The notes under the pieces: model-generated
Databases searched by the model: none
Told to the model about the DNA's origin: nothing
The model's input: the letters and a program-made list of their open reading frames with translations, nothing else
In this document: positions 6,779-15,900 of the stretch, piece by piece
Layout of the letters: each line of letters starts with the position of its first letter
Numbering within the stretch: position 1 is the stretch's first letter
Source of the DNA: Modestobacter sp. Leaf380
Lineage (GTDB): Bacteria; Actinomycetota; Actinomycetes; Mycobacteriales; Geodermatophilaceae
Assembly: GCF_001424485.1 (NCBI RefSeq)
Contig: NZ_LMQC01000020.1
Span: 372,001-436,000, forward strand
DNA: 64,000 bases
Direction: 5' to 3'
Program-made: the position numbers and the translations under genes

Positions 6779-9581
6779 TCAGGTGGCGGGGGTGTCCTGG
6801 GTGGTGTCCACCGGCGCCTTGCCCGGGTCGGTGATCTGGTACTTCTCCACCGCCTGGGCGACGACGGAGCGCTCGATCTCACCGCGCTTGGCCAGCTCGC
6901 CCAGCACGCGGACGACGATCGACTCGGCGTCCACCCGGAAGTGGCGGCGCAGGGCCGGGCGGGTGTCGGACAGGCCGAACCCGTCGGTGCCGAGGGAGAC
7001 CAGGCCGGGGACGTAGGGCGCCAGCAGGTCCGGCACTGCCTTCATCCAGTCCGAGACCGCCACGACCGGGCCCTCGACGTCGGCGAGCTTGCGGGTCACG
7101 TAGGGCACCCGCGCCTCCTCGGCCGGGTTGTCCAGGTTCCACTCGTCGGCCTCGACCGCGTCGCGGCGCAGCTCCGTCCACGACGTGACCGACCAGATGT
7201 CGGCCGAGACGCCCCAGTCAGCGGCGAGCAGCTCCTGGGCGCGCTGCGCCCACGGCACCGCGACGCCCGACGCCAGGATCTGCGCCTTCTTCGCATCGTC
7301 GATCCACGGGCCCTGGTTGAGCCGGTAGATGCCCGAGAGCAGGCCGCTGACGTCCAGGTCCTCGGGCTCGGCGGGCTGCCGGTAGGCCTCGTTGTAGATC
7401 GTCATGTAGTAGAAGACGTTCGGGCTGCGGTCCCCGCCCTGCGGTGCGCCGGGGTCCTCGCCGTACATCCGGGCCAGGCCGTCCTTGACGATGTGCCCGA
7501 CCTCGTAGCTGAACGCCGGGTCGTAGGTGACGACGGCGGGGTTGGTCGCGGCCAGCAGCAGCGAGTGCCCGTCCTCGTGCTGCAGGCCCTCGCCGTTCAG
7601 CGTCGTCCGGCCGGCGGTGGCACCGAGGGCGAACCCGCGGACCATCTGGTCACCGGCGGCCCAGAAGGCGTCGCCGGTCCGCTGGAAGCCGAACATCGAG
7701 TAGAAGATGTAGAGCGGGATCATCGCCTCGCCGTGCGTGGCGTAGGAGGACCCGACGGCGGTGAAGGACGCGGTGGAACCGGCCTCGTTGATCCCCTCGT
7801 GGAGGATCACGCCCGACGTGGACTCCTTGTAGGCCAGCATCAGCTCACGGTCGACCGAGGTGTAGGTCTGCCCGTGCGGGGAGTAGATCTTCTGCGTCGG
7901 GAAGAGGCTGTCCATCCCGAAGGTGCGGGCCTCGTCCGGGATGATCGGGACGAAGCGGGGGCCCAGCTCGGGGTCCTTGAGCAGCTCCTTGAGCAGGCGG
8001 ACGAACGCCATCGTCGTCGCCACCTCCTGCTTGCCCGACCCTCGCTTGAGGACGTCGAACGCCTTCTCCTCCGGGGCCTTCAGCGGCTTGGCGGCCGCCC
8101 GGCGACGGGGTACCGCACCGCCGAGCTGGCGACGACGCTCGAGCATGTACTGCATCTCGTCGGACTTCTCGTCCGGCTTGTAGTACGGCGGGAGGGTCTT
8201 GTCCAGGGCCTCGTCGGGGATCGGCAGGTACAGCCGGTCGCGGAAGTCGACCAGGTCCTCGGCGGTCAGCTTCTTCATCTGGTGCGTGGAGTTGCGGCCC
8301 TCGAAGTGGCTGCCCAGCGTCCAGCCCTTGATGGTCTTGGCGAGGATGACCGTGGGCTGGCCCTTGTGCTCCATCGCGGCCTTGTAGGCGGCGTAGACCT
8401 TGCGGTAGTCGTGGCCACCGCGCTGCAGGGCCCAGACCTCGTCGTCGGTCATGCCCTCGACCAGCTTGCGGGTGCGCGGGTCGCGGCCGAAGAAGTGCTC
8501 GCGGACGAAGGCGCCGTCCTCGGCCTTGTAGGTCTGGTAGTCCCCGTCGGGCGTCTGGTTCATCAGGTTCACCAGGGCGCCGTCGCGGTCGGCGGCCAGC
8601 AGCTTGTCCCAGCCGCGGCCCCACACGACCTTCAGCACGTTCCAGCCGGCGCCGCGGAAGAAGGACTCCAGCTCCTGGATGACCTTGCCGTTGCCGCGGA
8701 CCGGGCCGTCCAGGCGCTGCAGGTTGCAGTTGATGACGAACGTGAGGTTGTCCAGCTCCTCGCGGGCGGCGATGCCGATCGCGCCGAGGGACTCCGGCTC
8801 GTCCATCTCGCCGTCGCCCAGGAACGCCCAGACGTGCTGGTCGGAGGTGTCGGCGATGCCGCGGGAGTGCAGGTAGCGGTTGTACCGGGCCTGGTAGATC
8901 GCGTTGATCGGGCCCAGGCCCATCGACACGGTCGGGAACTCCCAGAAGTCCGGCATGAGCCGGGGGTGCGGGTAGCTGGAGAGCCCGCCGCCGGGGTGGC
9001 TGACCTCCTGGCGGAAGCCGTCCATCTGGTGCTCGGTGAGCCGGCCCTCGAGGAAGGCGCGGGCGTAGATGCCGGGGGAGGCGTGGCCCTGGAACCAGAT
9101 GTGGTCGCCGCCGCCGGGGTGGTCCTTGCCGCGGAAGAAGTGGTTGAAGCCGACCTCGTAGAGCGAGGCGGAGGAGGCGTAGGAGGAGATGTGCCCACCG
9201 ACGGCGACCCCGGGCCGCTGCGCGCGGTGGACCATGATCGCGGCGTTCCAGCGGATGATAGGCGCGGATCCGGCGCTCGACGTCCTCGTCGCCCGGGAAC
9301 CACGGCTCGCGCTCGGGCGGGATCGTGTTGATGTAGTCGGTGCTGCGCAGGGCGGGGACGCCGACCTGCTGCTCGCGGCTGCGCTCCAGCATGCGGAGCA
9401 TCAGGTAGCGGGCGCGGCCCTTGCCGGCGTGGTCGACGACGGCGTCGAACGACTCCAGCCACTCACTCGTCTCGTCGGGGTCGTTGTCGATCAACTGGCT
9501 CGGCAGGCCGTCGGTGATGACCGCGCGGGGGGTGCCGGACTCGCGGGCGGGTTCTCCGTCCGACTGCTGCGTGGCGCTCAT
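6779..9581 (-). pseudogene. aceE: pyruvate dehydrogenase E1 (AceE, homodimeric), interrupted by a one-base frameshift
   Basis: AceE is the thiamine-diphosphate-dependent first subunit of the pyruvate dehydrogenase complex, converting pyruvate to acetyl groups passed to E2. With one extra base ignored, the reading frame encodes about 933 residues, matching the 930 of M. tuberculosis AceE. The N-terminal 110 residues (start ATG 9579-9581) read well down to RRIRAY. The frame then breaks at an extra A near 9258, and the remaining 820 residues continue in another frame ([13 protein letters not shown] onwards). The second part contains the thiamine-diphosphate motif [12 protein letters not shown]...N and the histidine-rich HGQTYT segment. 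The lesion may be a sequencing error, a real mutation, or a +1 slip at the rare codon TAT. Confidence in identity is high; in the break, high as seen. Confidence 0.9.
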
Positions 9582-9919
9582 GTGCACATCGTCTCCTGTC
9601 CGGTGTTCCGACGTCACGCCGCCTCCGGACGTGTCCACAGTGGTCGCGGCGGTGACCTGTCGGTGACGGCCCCGTGACCTGCGCCGGGACGTCGTCGAGC
9701 CCGTAGTCTGCCGGTCCCGGTCGGGCGCCCCCGGGACGTCGCGCGCGGGGGGCCCTGACGGGGGTCGCCGGGGAGGTCGCACCACCCGGGATGGCGTACC
9801 CGGCTACCGCTCGGCGCCGTCGTCGGACACACTGACGCACCGACCGGGCGCGTCGCGGTGACGTGACGCACTCCGGACACACAGACCAGGTTCACTGAGC
9901 ACATGGAGGACGAGTAGGG
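9582..9919. promoter_or_regulatory. divergent promoter region between aceE and the DUF3052-ahpE pair
   Basis: This 338-bp gene-free stretch must contain both promoters. I see no coding potential. It holds GTGAC direct repeats at about 11-bp spacing (9652-9656, 9663-9667, 9674-9678), a GTGACGTGACGC at about 9858, and a near-identical 13-bp direct repeat, CGGACACACTGAC at 9824-9836 and CGGACACACAGAC at 9874-9886, on the ahpE side. No convincing -35/-10 pair stands out. Confidence 0.5.
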
Positions 9920-10345
9920 ATGAGCGTCGACTCGGGCAGCGCCAGCATGGCGGCCCGGCTGGGGATCAAGCCGGGCATGGTCGTGCAGGAGCTCGGCTGG
10001 GACGAGGACGCCGACGAGGACCTGCGCGACTCCGTCGTCGAGATCTCCGGCGGCGAGATGGTCGACGAGGACTCCGACGAGGTGGCCGACGTCGTCCTGC
10101 TGTGGTGGCGGGAGGAGGACGGGGACCTGATCGACGCCCTCGTCGACTCCCTGGCCGCCCTGGCCGACGACGGCGTCGTCTGGCTGCTCACGCCGAAGTC
10201 CGGCCGCGCCGGCCACGTCGAGCCCGGCGAGGTCACCGAGGCCGCGCCCACCGCGGGCCTGCAGCAGACCAGCAGCATCTCCGCGGCCAAGGAGTGGGCC
10301 GGCATCCGCCTGGTCACGCCCAAGGCCGCCCGCTCCAAGCGCTGA
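9920..10345 (+). CDS. DUF3052 domain protein
   Basis: A 141-residue acidic cytoplasmic protein of the actinobacterial DUF3052 family (M. tuberculosis counterpart Rv2239c), whose function is unknown. The N-terminal part has the AARLGIKPGMVVQELGW signature. The middle is strongly acidic (DEDADEDLRD) and the end repeats AAKEWAGIRL. ATG start with a GGAGG ribosome site ten bases upstream. It is followed 42 bp later by ahpE, as in Mycobacterium, so a shared transcript is likely. The conserved pairing with a peroxidase and with aceE suggests a link to redox or central carbon metabolism, but that is only inference. Confidence 0.85.
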   Translation: MSVDSGSASMAARLGIKPGMVVQELGWDEDADEDLRDSVVEISGGEMVDEDSDEVADVVLLWWREEDGDLIDALVDSLAALADDGVVWLLTPKSGRAGHVEPGEVTEAAPTAGLQQTSSISAAKEWAGIRLVTPKAARSKR

Positions 10346-10387
10346 TCCGGCTCCCGCCCGGGTCACCGGGTGGGGCAGGATCGGGGC

Positions 10388-10849
10388 ATGAGCCTCTCCG
10401 TCGGTGACACCGCCCCCGACTTCACGCTGAACGACCAGGACCGCCAGCCCTTCTCCCTGGCCGAGCAGCGCGGCACGCCGGTGCTGGTGGTCTTCTACCC
10501 GTTCGCCTTCTCCGGCATCTGCACCGGTGAGCTGTGCCAGCTGCGCGACGAGCTGGCCACCTACACCGACGCCGGCGTGAAGGTCGTCGCCGTGTCCTGC
10601 GACCCCGCGCCCACGCTGAAGGCGTGGAAGGACCAGCAGGGCTTCGACTTCCCGCTGCTGAGCGACTTCTGGCCGCACGGCGAGGTCGCGAAGGCCTACG
10701 GCGCCTTCTTCGACGTCGCCGGCATGGCCAACCGGGGCACGTTCCTCGTCGACGCCGAGGGCAAGGTCGCCTTCGCCGAGGTCAACGGCCCCGGCGACGC
10801 CCGCGCGCAGACCGGCTGGAAGGACGCCGTCGCCGCCCTGGCGGCCTGA
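10388..10849 (+). CDS. ahpE: peroxiredoxin AhpE
   Basis: A thiol peroxidase that reduces hydrogen peroxide, organic peroxides and peroxynitrite in the cytoplasm. The ATG at 10388 gives 153 residues, exactly the length of M. tuberculosis AhpE. The peroxidatic cysteine is Cys45 in PFAFSGICTGELC, preceded by the conserved Pro38. A second cysteine, Cys50, follows at C-X4-C spacing, as in PrxQ/Bcp enzymes. From memory the mycobacterial protein has Asp there, so a different recycling route is possible. The thioredoxin-fold continues with VVAVSCDPA and GTFLVDAEG. Downstream is a 12-bp hairpin terminator and then tRNA-Val. Confidence 0.93.
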   Translation: MSLSVGDTAPDFTLNDQDRQPFSLAEQRGTPVLVVFYPFAFSGICTGELCQLRDELATYTDAGVKVVAVSCDPAPTLKAWKDQQGFDFPLLSDFWPHGEVAKAYGAFFDVAGMANRGTFLVDAEGKVAFAEVNGPGDARAQTGWKDAVAALAA

Positions 10850-10856
10850 TCCCGTC

Positions 10857-10883
10857 GGCGGGGTGCGCACGGCGCACCCCGCC
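10857..10883 (+). terminator. hairpin after ahpE
   Basis: A perfect 12-bp stem (GGCGGGGTGCGC and its complement) around a three-base loop, eight bases after the ahpE stop and three bases before the tRNA. There is no U-tract, as is usual in high-GC actinobacteria. Confidence 0.7.
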
Positions 10884-10886
10884 CCC

Positions 10887-10958
10887 GGGCGCGTAGCTCA
10901 GCGGTAGAGCTCTCGCCTTACAAGCGAGCGGTCGGGGGTTCGAGACCCTCCGCGCCCA
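10887..10958 (+). tRNA. tRNA-Val, anticodon TAC
   Basis: A 72-base cloverleaf: acceptor arm GGGCGCG paired with CGCGCCC, D-arm GCTC...GAGC, anticodon arm CTCGC-CTTACAA-GCGAG with anticodon TAC (valine GTA), five-base variable loop, and T-arm with TTCGAGA loop containing one G-T pair. Discriminator A at 10958 is followed by CC but no full encoded CCA. It lies between ahpE and the convergent FUSC gene. Confidence 0.97.
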
Positions 10959-10964
10959 CCCTCC

Positions 10965-12923
10965 TCAGGTCCCGTCGGCGTCCCGTCGTCCCGGGGCCTG
11001 CGCGCGCACCAACCGGCGGGCCGCGTCGACCTCGCGGGCGACCGGGGCCAGCACCCCCTCGGCGTGGATCTCGGCGTCGTCGGGGAACCGGTGCAGCCGC
11101 AGGTCCTGGTCCAGCTCCCGGATCGCCCGCCGGAGCACGTGCACCTGCCCCGGCGGTGGGATCTCGGCCCCGGCGCGCATGGCGATGACGGCCTCGGTGA
11201 CGGCGTCCGAGGTGCGCTCCAGCTGGATGATCACCGGGTACCAGGCGGCGGCCCGGGTGCTGATCGGCGGGGGCTCGGCCAGCCGGCGCTGCAGCTGGGT
11301 CTGCAGCTCCGACAGGGCCCGGTAGTCCAGCCGACGGGCCCGCCGGGTCTCCACGGGGGTGCCGGTGAACGCCGCGTCGACGAAGCGGTCCAGGGCGACG
11401 GTGGCGCCGCGCAGCGCGTCGTCCAGCGGGGCCCGCCAGGTCTGCGGCCACAGGGCATACCCGACGACCAGCACGATCGCGCAGCCGATGAGGGTGTCGA
11501 CCAGACGGGCGCCGACCAGGCCGGCGCGGCTGGGGGAGGCCAGGTCCAGCAGCATGATGACCAGCGGTGTCAGGAAGACCGAGAACAGCCCGAAGTTGGC
11601 GTTGCGGGCCCACGGCAGGACGCCGGCCGCCACGGCCATCGCCAACAGCACCCAGCCGTCGCGCGGCAGCACCGCCAGCAGCGCCGAGCCCAGCAGAACG
11701 CCGAGCAGGGTGCCGCCGCCGCGCTGCACGGCCCGGGTGAAGACCGACCCGAAGTCCGGCTTGAGCACGATCGCCACGGTCAGCAGGACCCAGTAGGGCC
11801 GTTCGATGGGCAGCCGCTGGCGGGCGATCTCGGCCACGACCATGCAGGCGGTCAGCCGGACGGCGAAGGACCGGGAGTCCGCGTTGCCCACGGTGCGGTC
11901 CAGCAGGTCCCGGACCCGGACCCGGAGGTCCAGGCGGGGCAGCTCGGCTGCCGCGGACGCCCGTTCCTCCGGGTCACCGACCAGGTTCCACACCAACCGC
12001 ACGCCGTGCCGCACCGCCCGGGTGGTCGTCGGCCCCTCCGTCACGGCCGGCGGCCGGTCCCCGACGAGGGGCCGGCGCCCGGTGACCGCGGCCGCCAGGG
12101 CGTGCACCGCGGTCACGTCGGCCGGGTCGGGCTCCACGCCGGCCCGCGCCGCTGCGACCGCCCCCTCGACCAGCGGGGCGGCGGCGTTGAGCAGACCGGC
12201 CAGCTCGGCGAGCTCCCGGCTGCGCCCGGCGGACGTGCTGCGGCTGTGGATCACCCGGTCGTAGCCGGTGTTCAGCGCGGTGGTGAGCTCGCGGCGGGCG
12301 TCCTCCGTGCGCGGGGTGCCGATCGCGGCCAGCAGGTCGCCCAGGGCGGTGAAGACCCCGCCGACGGCGTCCCGGTCGGGGTCCAGGTCCTCGGTCCGGG
12401 CCTGCACCAGGACGCCGACGGTGGCCCAGACCGCCCCTGCGGCGAAGAAGCCGATCTCGGCGCCGGTGGACAGCGAGGTCTGCAGACCGGAGGACAGCGC
12501 GGTGTAGACCAGCAGTTGCAGTGCCCCCAGGGAGAGGGCGGCGTCGATCGAGCTGATCAGCGCGGCGACCGCGGACAGCACCCCGATGACGACGACGGGC
12601 TGCCAGCCCTCGCCGCTGGCGTACTGCCCGGCGACCAGCCCTAGCGCCCCGAACAGCGCGGCCGCCAGCACCCGTCGCAGTCGGGTCCGCAACGGCCCGG
12701 AGGCCTGCGGGGCCAGCGTCGCGGCGAGCGCGCCGGTCGTGCCGAACACGCCGGCGCCCAACGCGGCCGGGTCGTCGAGGCCGCCGCCCACGGTGGCGAC
12801 GACGACCAACGGTGCCGGGACGACGACGGCGAACCGGACGACGTCGCGCCAGGGCACGGCGGGCCGGCTGGTCCGCACCAGCTCCTCCAGCCAGGCCGGT
12901 GCCCGGAGCCCCCTGTCCGCCAC
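10965..12923 (-). CDS. FUSC/YccS-family membrane protein
   Basis: A 652-residue integral membrane protein of the fusaric-acid-resistance/aromatic exporter (FUSC, YccS, ArAE) group. Two blocks of hydrophobic helices are visible, about residues 20-180 and about 375-530, each followed by a long soluble region. The second block contains the family-like RPYWVLLTVAIVLKPDFGSVFTRAVQRGGGTLLG segment (shown in parts: PYWVLLTVAIVLKPDFG and VQRGGGTLLGVLLG). Substrates in related proteins are aromatic acids or drugs; here unknown. I took the GTG at 12921-12923, 51 bp from the divergent ABC exporter. A longer reading to 13100 would overlap that gene and begins with low-complexity sequence. Confidence 0.8.
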   Translation of the reverse strand: MADRGLRAPAWLEELVRTSRPAVPWRDVVRFAVVVPAPLVVVATVGGGLDDPAALGAGVFGTTGALAATLAPQASGPLRTRLRRVLAAALFGALGLVAGQYASGEGWQPVVVIGVLSAVAALISSIDAALSLGALQLLVYTALSSGLQTSLSTGAEIGFFAAGAVWATVGVLVQARTEDLDPDRDAVGGVFTALGDLLAAIGTPRTEDARRELTTALNTGYDRVIHSRSTSAGRSRELAELAGLLNAAAPLVEGAVAAARAGVEPDPADVTAVHALAAAVTGRRPLVGDRPPAVTEGPTTTRAVRHGVRLVWNLVGDPEERASAAAELPRLDLRVRVRDLLDRTVGNADSRSFAVRLTACMVVAEIARQRLPIERPYWVLLTVAIVLKPDFGSVFTRAVQRGGGTLLGVLLGSALLAVLPRDGWVLLAMAVAAGVLPWARNANFGLFSVFLTPLVIMLLDLASPSRAGLVGARLVDTLIGCAIVLVVGYALWPQTWRAPLDDALRGATVALDRFVDAAFTGTPVETRRARRLDYRALSELQTQLQRRLAEPPPISTRAAAWYPVIIQLERTSDAVTEAVIAMRAGAEIPPPGQVHVLRRAIRELDQDLRLHRFPDDAEIHAEGVLAPVAREVDAARRLVRAQAPGRRDADGT

Positions 12924-12974
12924 CCCCGCAGCTTCCCACCCGGGACTGTCGGACCCCGGGCGCACACTGGGGAC

Positions 12975-15900
12975 GTGCCGCCCGCCGACCTGCAGACCCG
13001 CCCCGCGTCGGCCCCCTCGACCACCCGGGCCACCCCGGACACCCCGGCCACCGACCGGGGCGGCTGGCTGCGCCGGCTGGTCGGGTACTGCCTGCGCCAC
13101 CGGGGCGACCTGGTCGGGGCCTTCGCGGCGGCCCTGGTCGGCTCGGTCATCGCCGCGGGGGTCCCGCTGGTGGTCCGGGCCGTGGTCGACGACGTGGTCG
13201 CCGGCGGCACGCGGTCCGTGGCGCCCTACGTGTGGCTGCTGGTGGGGGCCGGGGCGGTCCGGTTCGGCGCGGGCTTCGTCCGCCGGTACCTCGCCGGCCG
13301 CCTGTCGCTGGACGTGCAGTACGACCTGCGCAACGACGTCGCCGGCGCGTTGTCCCGGCTCGACGGGCCCGCCCAGGACCGGCTGCAGACCGGCCAGGTC
13401 GTCAGCCGGTCCATCTCCGACATCACCCTGGTCCAGGGGCTGCTGGCCTTCCTGCCCAACCTGGCCGGCAACGCCCTGCTCTTCGTGGTCTCCATCGTCG
13501 TGATGGCCTGGCTGTCCCCGCTGCTGACCCTGGTGGCACTCGCCGTCGGGCCGGCCCTGTGGTGGCTGGCGCTGCGCTCCCGGCGGGACCTGTTCCCGGC
13601 CAACTGGGCGGCCCAGCAGCAGGCCGGCGCCGTCGTCGGGGACGTCGAGGCCGCCGTCACCGGGGTGCGGGTGGTCAAGGGCTTCGGCCAGGAGGACCGT
13701 GAGCTGGACCGCCTGGACGGCGGCGCCCGGCGGCTGTTCGGGGCCCGGATGCGCGTCGTGCGGTTCACCTCCCGCTACAACCCGGCACTGCAGGCCGTGC
13801 CGGCCCTGGGCCAGGTGGGCGTGCTCGGCCTGGGCGGCTGGCTGGCGCTGCAGGGCTCCATCAGCATCGGCACCTTCCTGGCCTTCGCGACCTACCTCGC
13901 GGCCCTGGTGTCACCGGTCCGTCAGCTCGCGGCACTGCTGGTCATCGGCCAGCAGGCCCGGGCCGGCGTCGAGCGGGTGCTGGAGGTCGTGGACACCGAG
14001 CCGGTGCTCCGGTCGGGCCCCCGGCCGGTGCCCGAGGGCCCCCTGTCCGTGGAGCTGGACGACGTCGCGTTCGCCTTCGAGGGCGGGACGCCGGTGCTGG
14101 ACGGGGTGTCGCTGTCGGTGCGGCCGGGGGAGACCCTGGCGCTGATCGGCACCTCGGGATCGGGCAAGTCCAGCGTGGTCAGCCTGCTGTCCCGGTTCTA
14201 CGACGTGACCGGCGGCGCGGTCCGGGTGGGCGGGGTCGACGTCCGCGAGCTGCAGACCGACGCGCTGCGCGGGGCGCTGGGCGTCGTGTTCGAGGACGAC
14301 TTCCTGTTCTCGGACACGGTGCGCGCCAACATCGCCTTCGGTCGGCCCGACGCCACCGACCAGGAGGTGCGCGCGGCCGCCCGCGCCGCCCAGGCCGACG
14401 GGTTCATCGGCGAGCTGCCCGAGGGCTACGACAGCGTGGTCGGGGAGCAGGGCCTGACCCTGTCCGGCGGGCAGCGGCAGCGGGTCGCGCTGGCCCGCGC
14501 CCTGCTCACCGACCCCCGGGTGCTGGTCCTGGACGACGCCACCTCCGCCGTCGACGCCACGGTCGAGGCCCGCATCCACGCGGCGCTGCGCGTCGGGGCG
14601 CCCCAGCGCACCACCCTGCTGGTCGCGCACCGCGGGTCCACCCTGGCCCTCGCCGACCGGGTCGCGGTGCTCGACGGCGGCCGGGTGGTCGACACCGGCA
14701 CCGCGGCCGAGCTGGAGGAGCGCTCCGCGCTCTACCGGCTGCTGCTCTCCGGGGTCGAGGAGTCCGAGCGGGAGCCCGAGCCGGTGCCGGCGGTCGGTGG
14801 CGTGGACCGCGCCGCCTGGCCGGAGGTCGAGGCGCCCGGGCGGTCCGACGACGGACCGGTGCGCGGCGCCGAGGCCTCGATCGGCGGCCGCGGGTCCGCC
14901 CAGGCCAACGCCGCCCCGACGCCGGGGCTCCGCAGGCTCGTCGCCGCACTGCCGCCCACCCACGACGAACCCGACGTGCCCCCGGCCCGGGCCCGGGCGG
15001 CCGACCCCGGCTTCACCCTGGCCGGGCTGCTGCGGCCCTTCCGCTGGGCCCTGGCCGCGGCGCTGGTGCTCACCGCGGCCGACGCCGGTGCGCAGATCGC
15101 GGTGCCCGCCCTGGTCCGCAGCGGCATCGACAGCGGCGTGGCCGCCGGGTCGCTGGGCGCCCTCATGGGCATCACCGCGCTGGCCCTGGGCGTGGTGCTT
15201 GCCGACTGGGCGGTGACCATCGGCTCCACCTGGCTCACGGGCAAGACCGGTGAGCGGCTGCTCTACACGCTGCGGGTCAAGACCTTCGCCCAGCTGCAGC
15301 GGCTGGGGCTGGACTACTACGAGCGCGAGCTCGGCGGCCGGATCATGACCCGGATGACGACCGACGTCGACGCTCTGTCGGCGTTCCTGCAGACCGGGCT
15401 CACGACCGCGGTGGTCAGCGTGCTCACCCTCGTCGGCGTCCTGGTCGCGCTGGTGCTGCTGGACGCCGAGCTGGCCCTGGTGCTGGTCGCCACGCTGCCG
15501 GTGCTGGTCGTGGCGACCTGGTGGTTCCGGTCGCGGTCGGTGCCGGCCTACACCGAGGCCCGCGAGCGCGTCAGCGCCGTCAACGCCCGGCTGCAGGAGG
15601 ACGTCGCCGGGGTCCGGGTCACCCAGGCCTCGGTGCGCACCGAGCTGTCCCTGCAGGTCTTCCGGGAGCGTGCGACCGCCTACCGGGACGTGCGGCTGCG
15701 CGCCCAGCGCTACATCGCCACCTACTTCCCCTTCGTCGAGTTCCTGTCCGAGATCGCCGTCGCCGCGGTGCTGCTGGTGGGGGCCGCGCGACTGACCGAC
15801 GGCACCATCACGGCGGGTGTGCTCGTCGCCTTCCTGCTCTACGTGGGCACCTTCTTCTCGCCCGTCCAGTCGCTGTCCCAGGTCTTCGACAGCTACCAGC

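Noticed and set aside
6779-9235. An independent 818-residue AceE starting inside the gene
   Set aside because: It lacks the conserved first 110 residues, which are present just upstream in another frame; a single gene broken by one base explains both parts better.
5528-9331. Plus-strand open frame of over 1200 codons across the DUF559 and aceE genes
   Set aside because: It is the antisense shadow of GC-rich coding DNA: composition is Gly/Arg/Val/Gln-heavy without domains, and the minus-strand genes are clearly real.
10887-10958. tRNA-Val as an integration site for a genomic island
   Set aside because: No integrase gene, no second copy of the tRNA 3' end and no change in neighbouring gene character were seen within the window.
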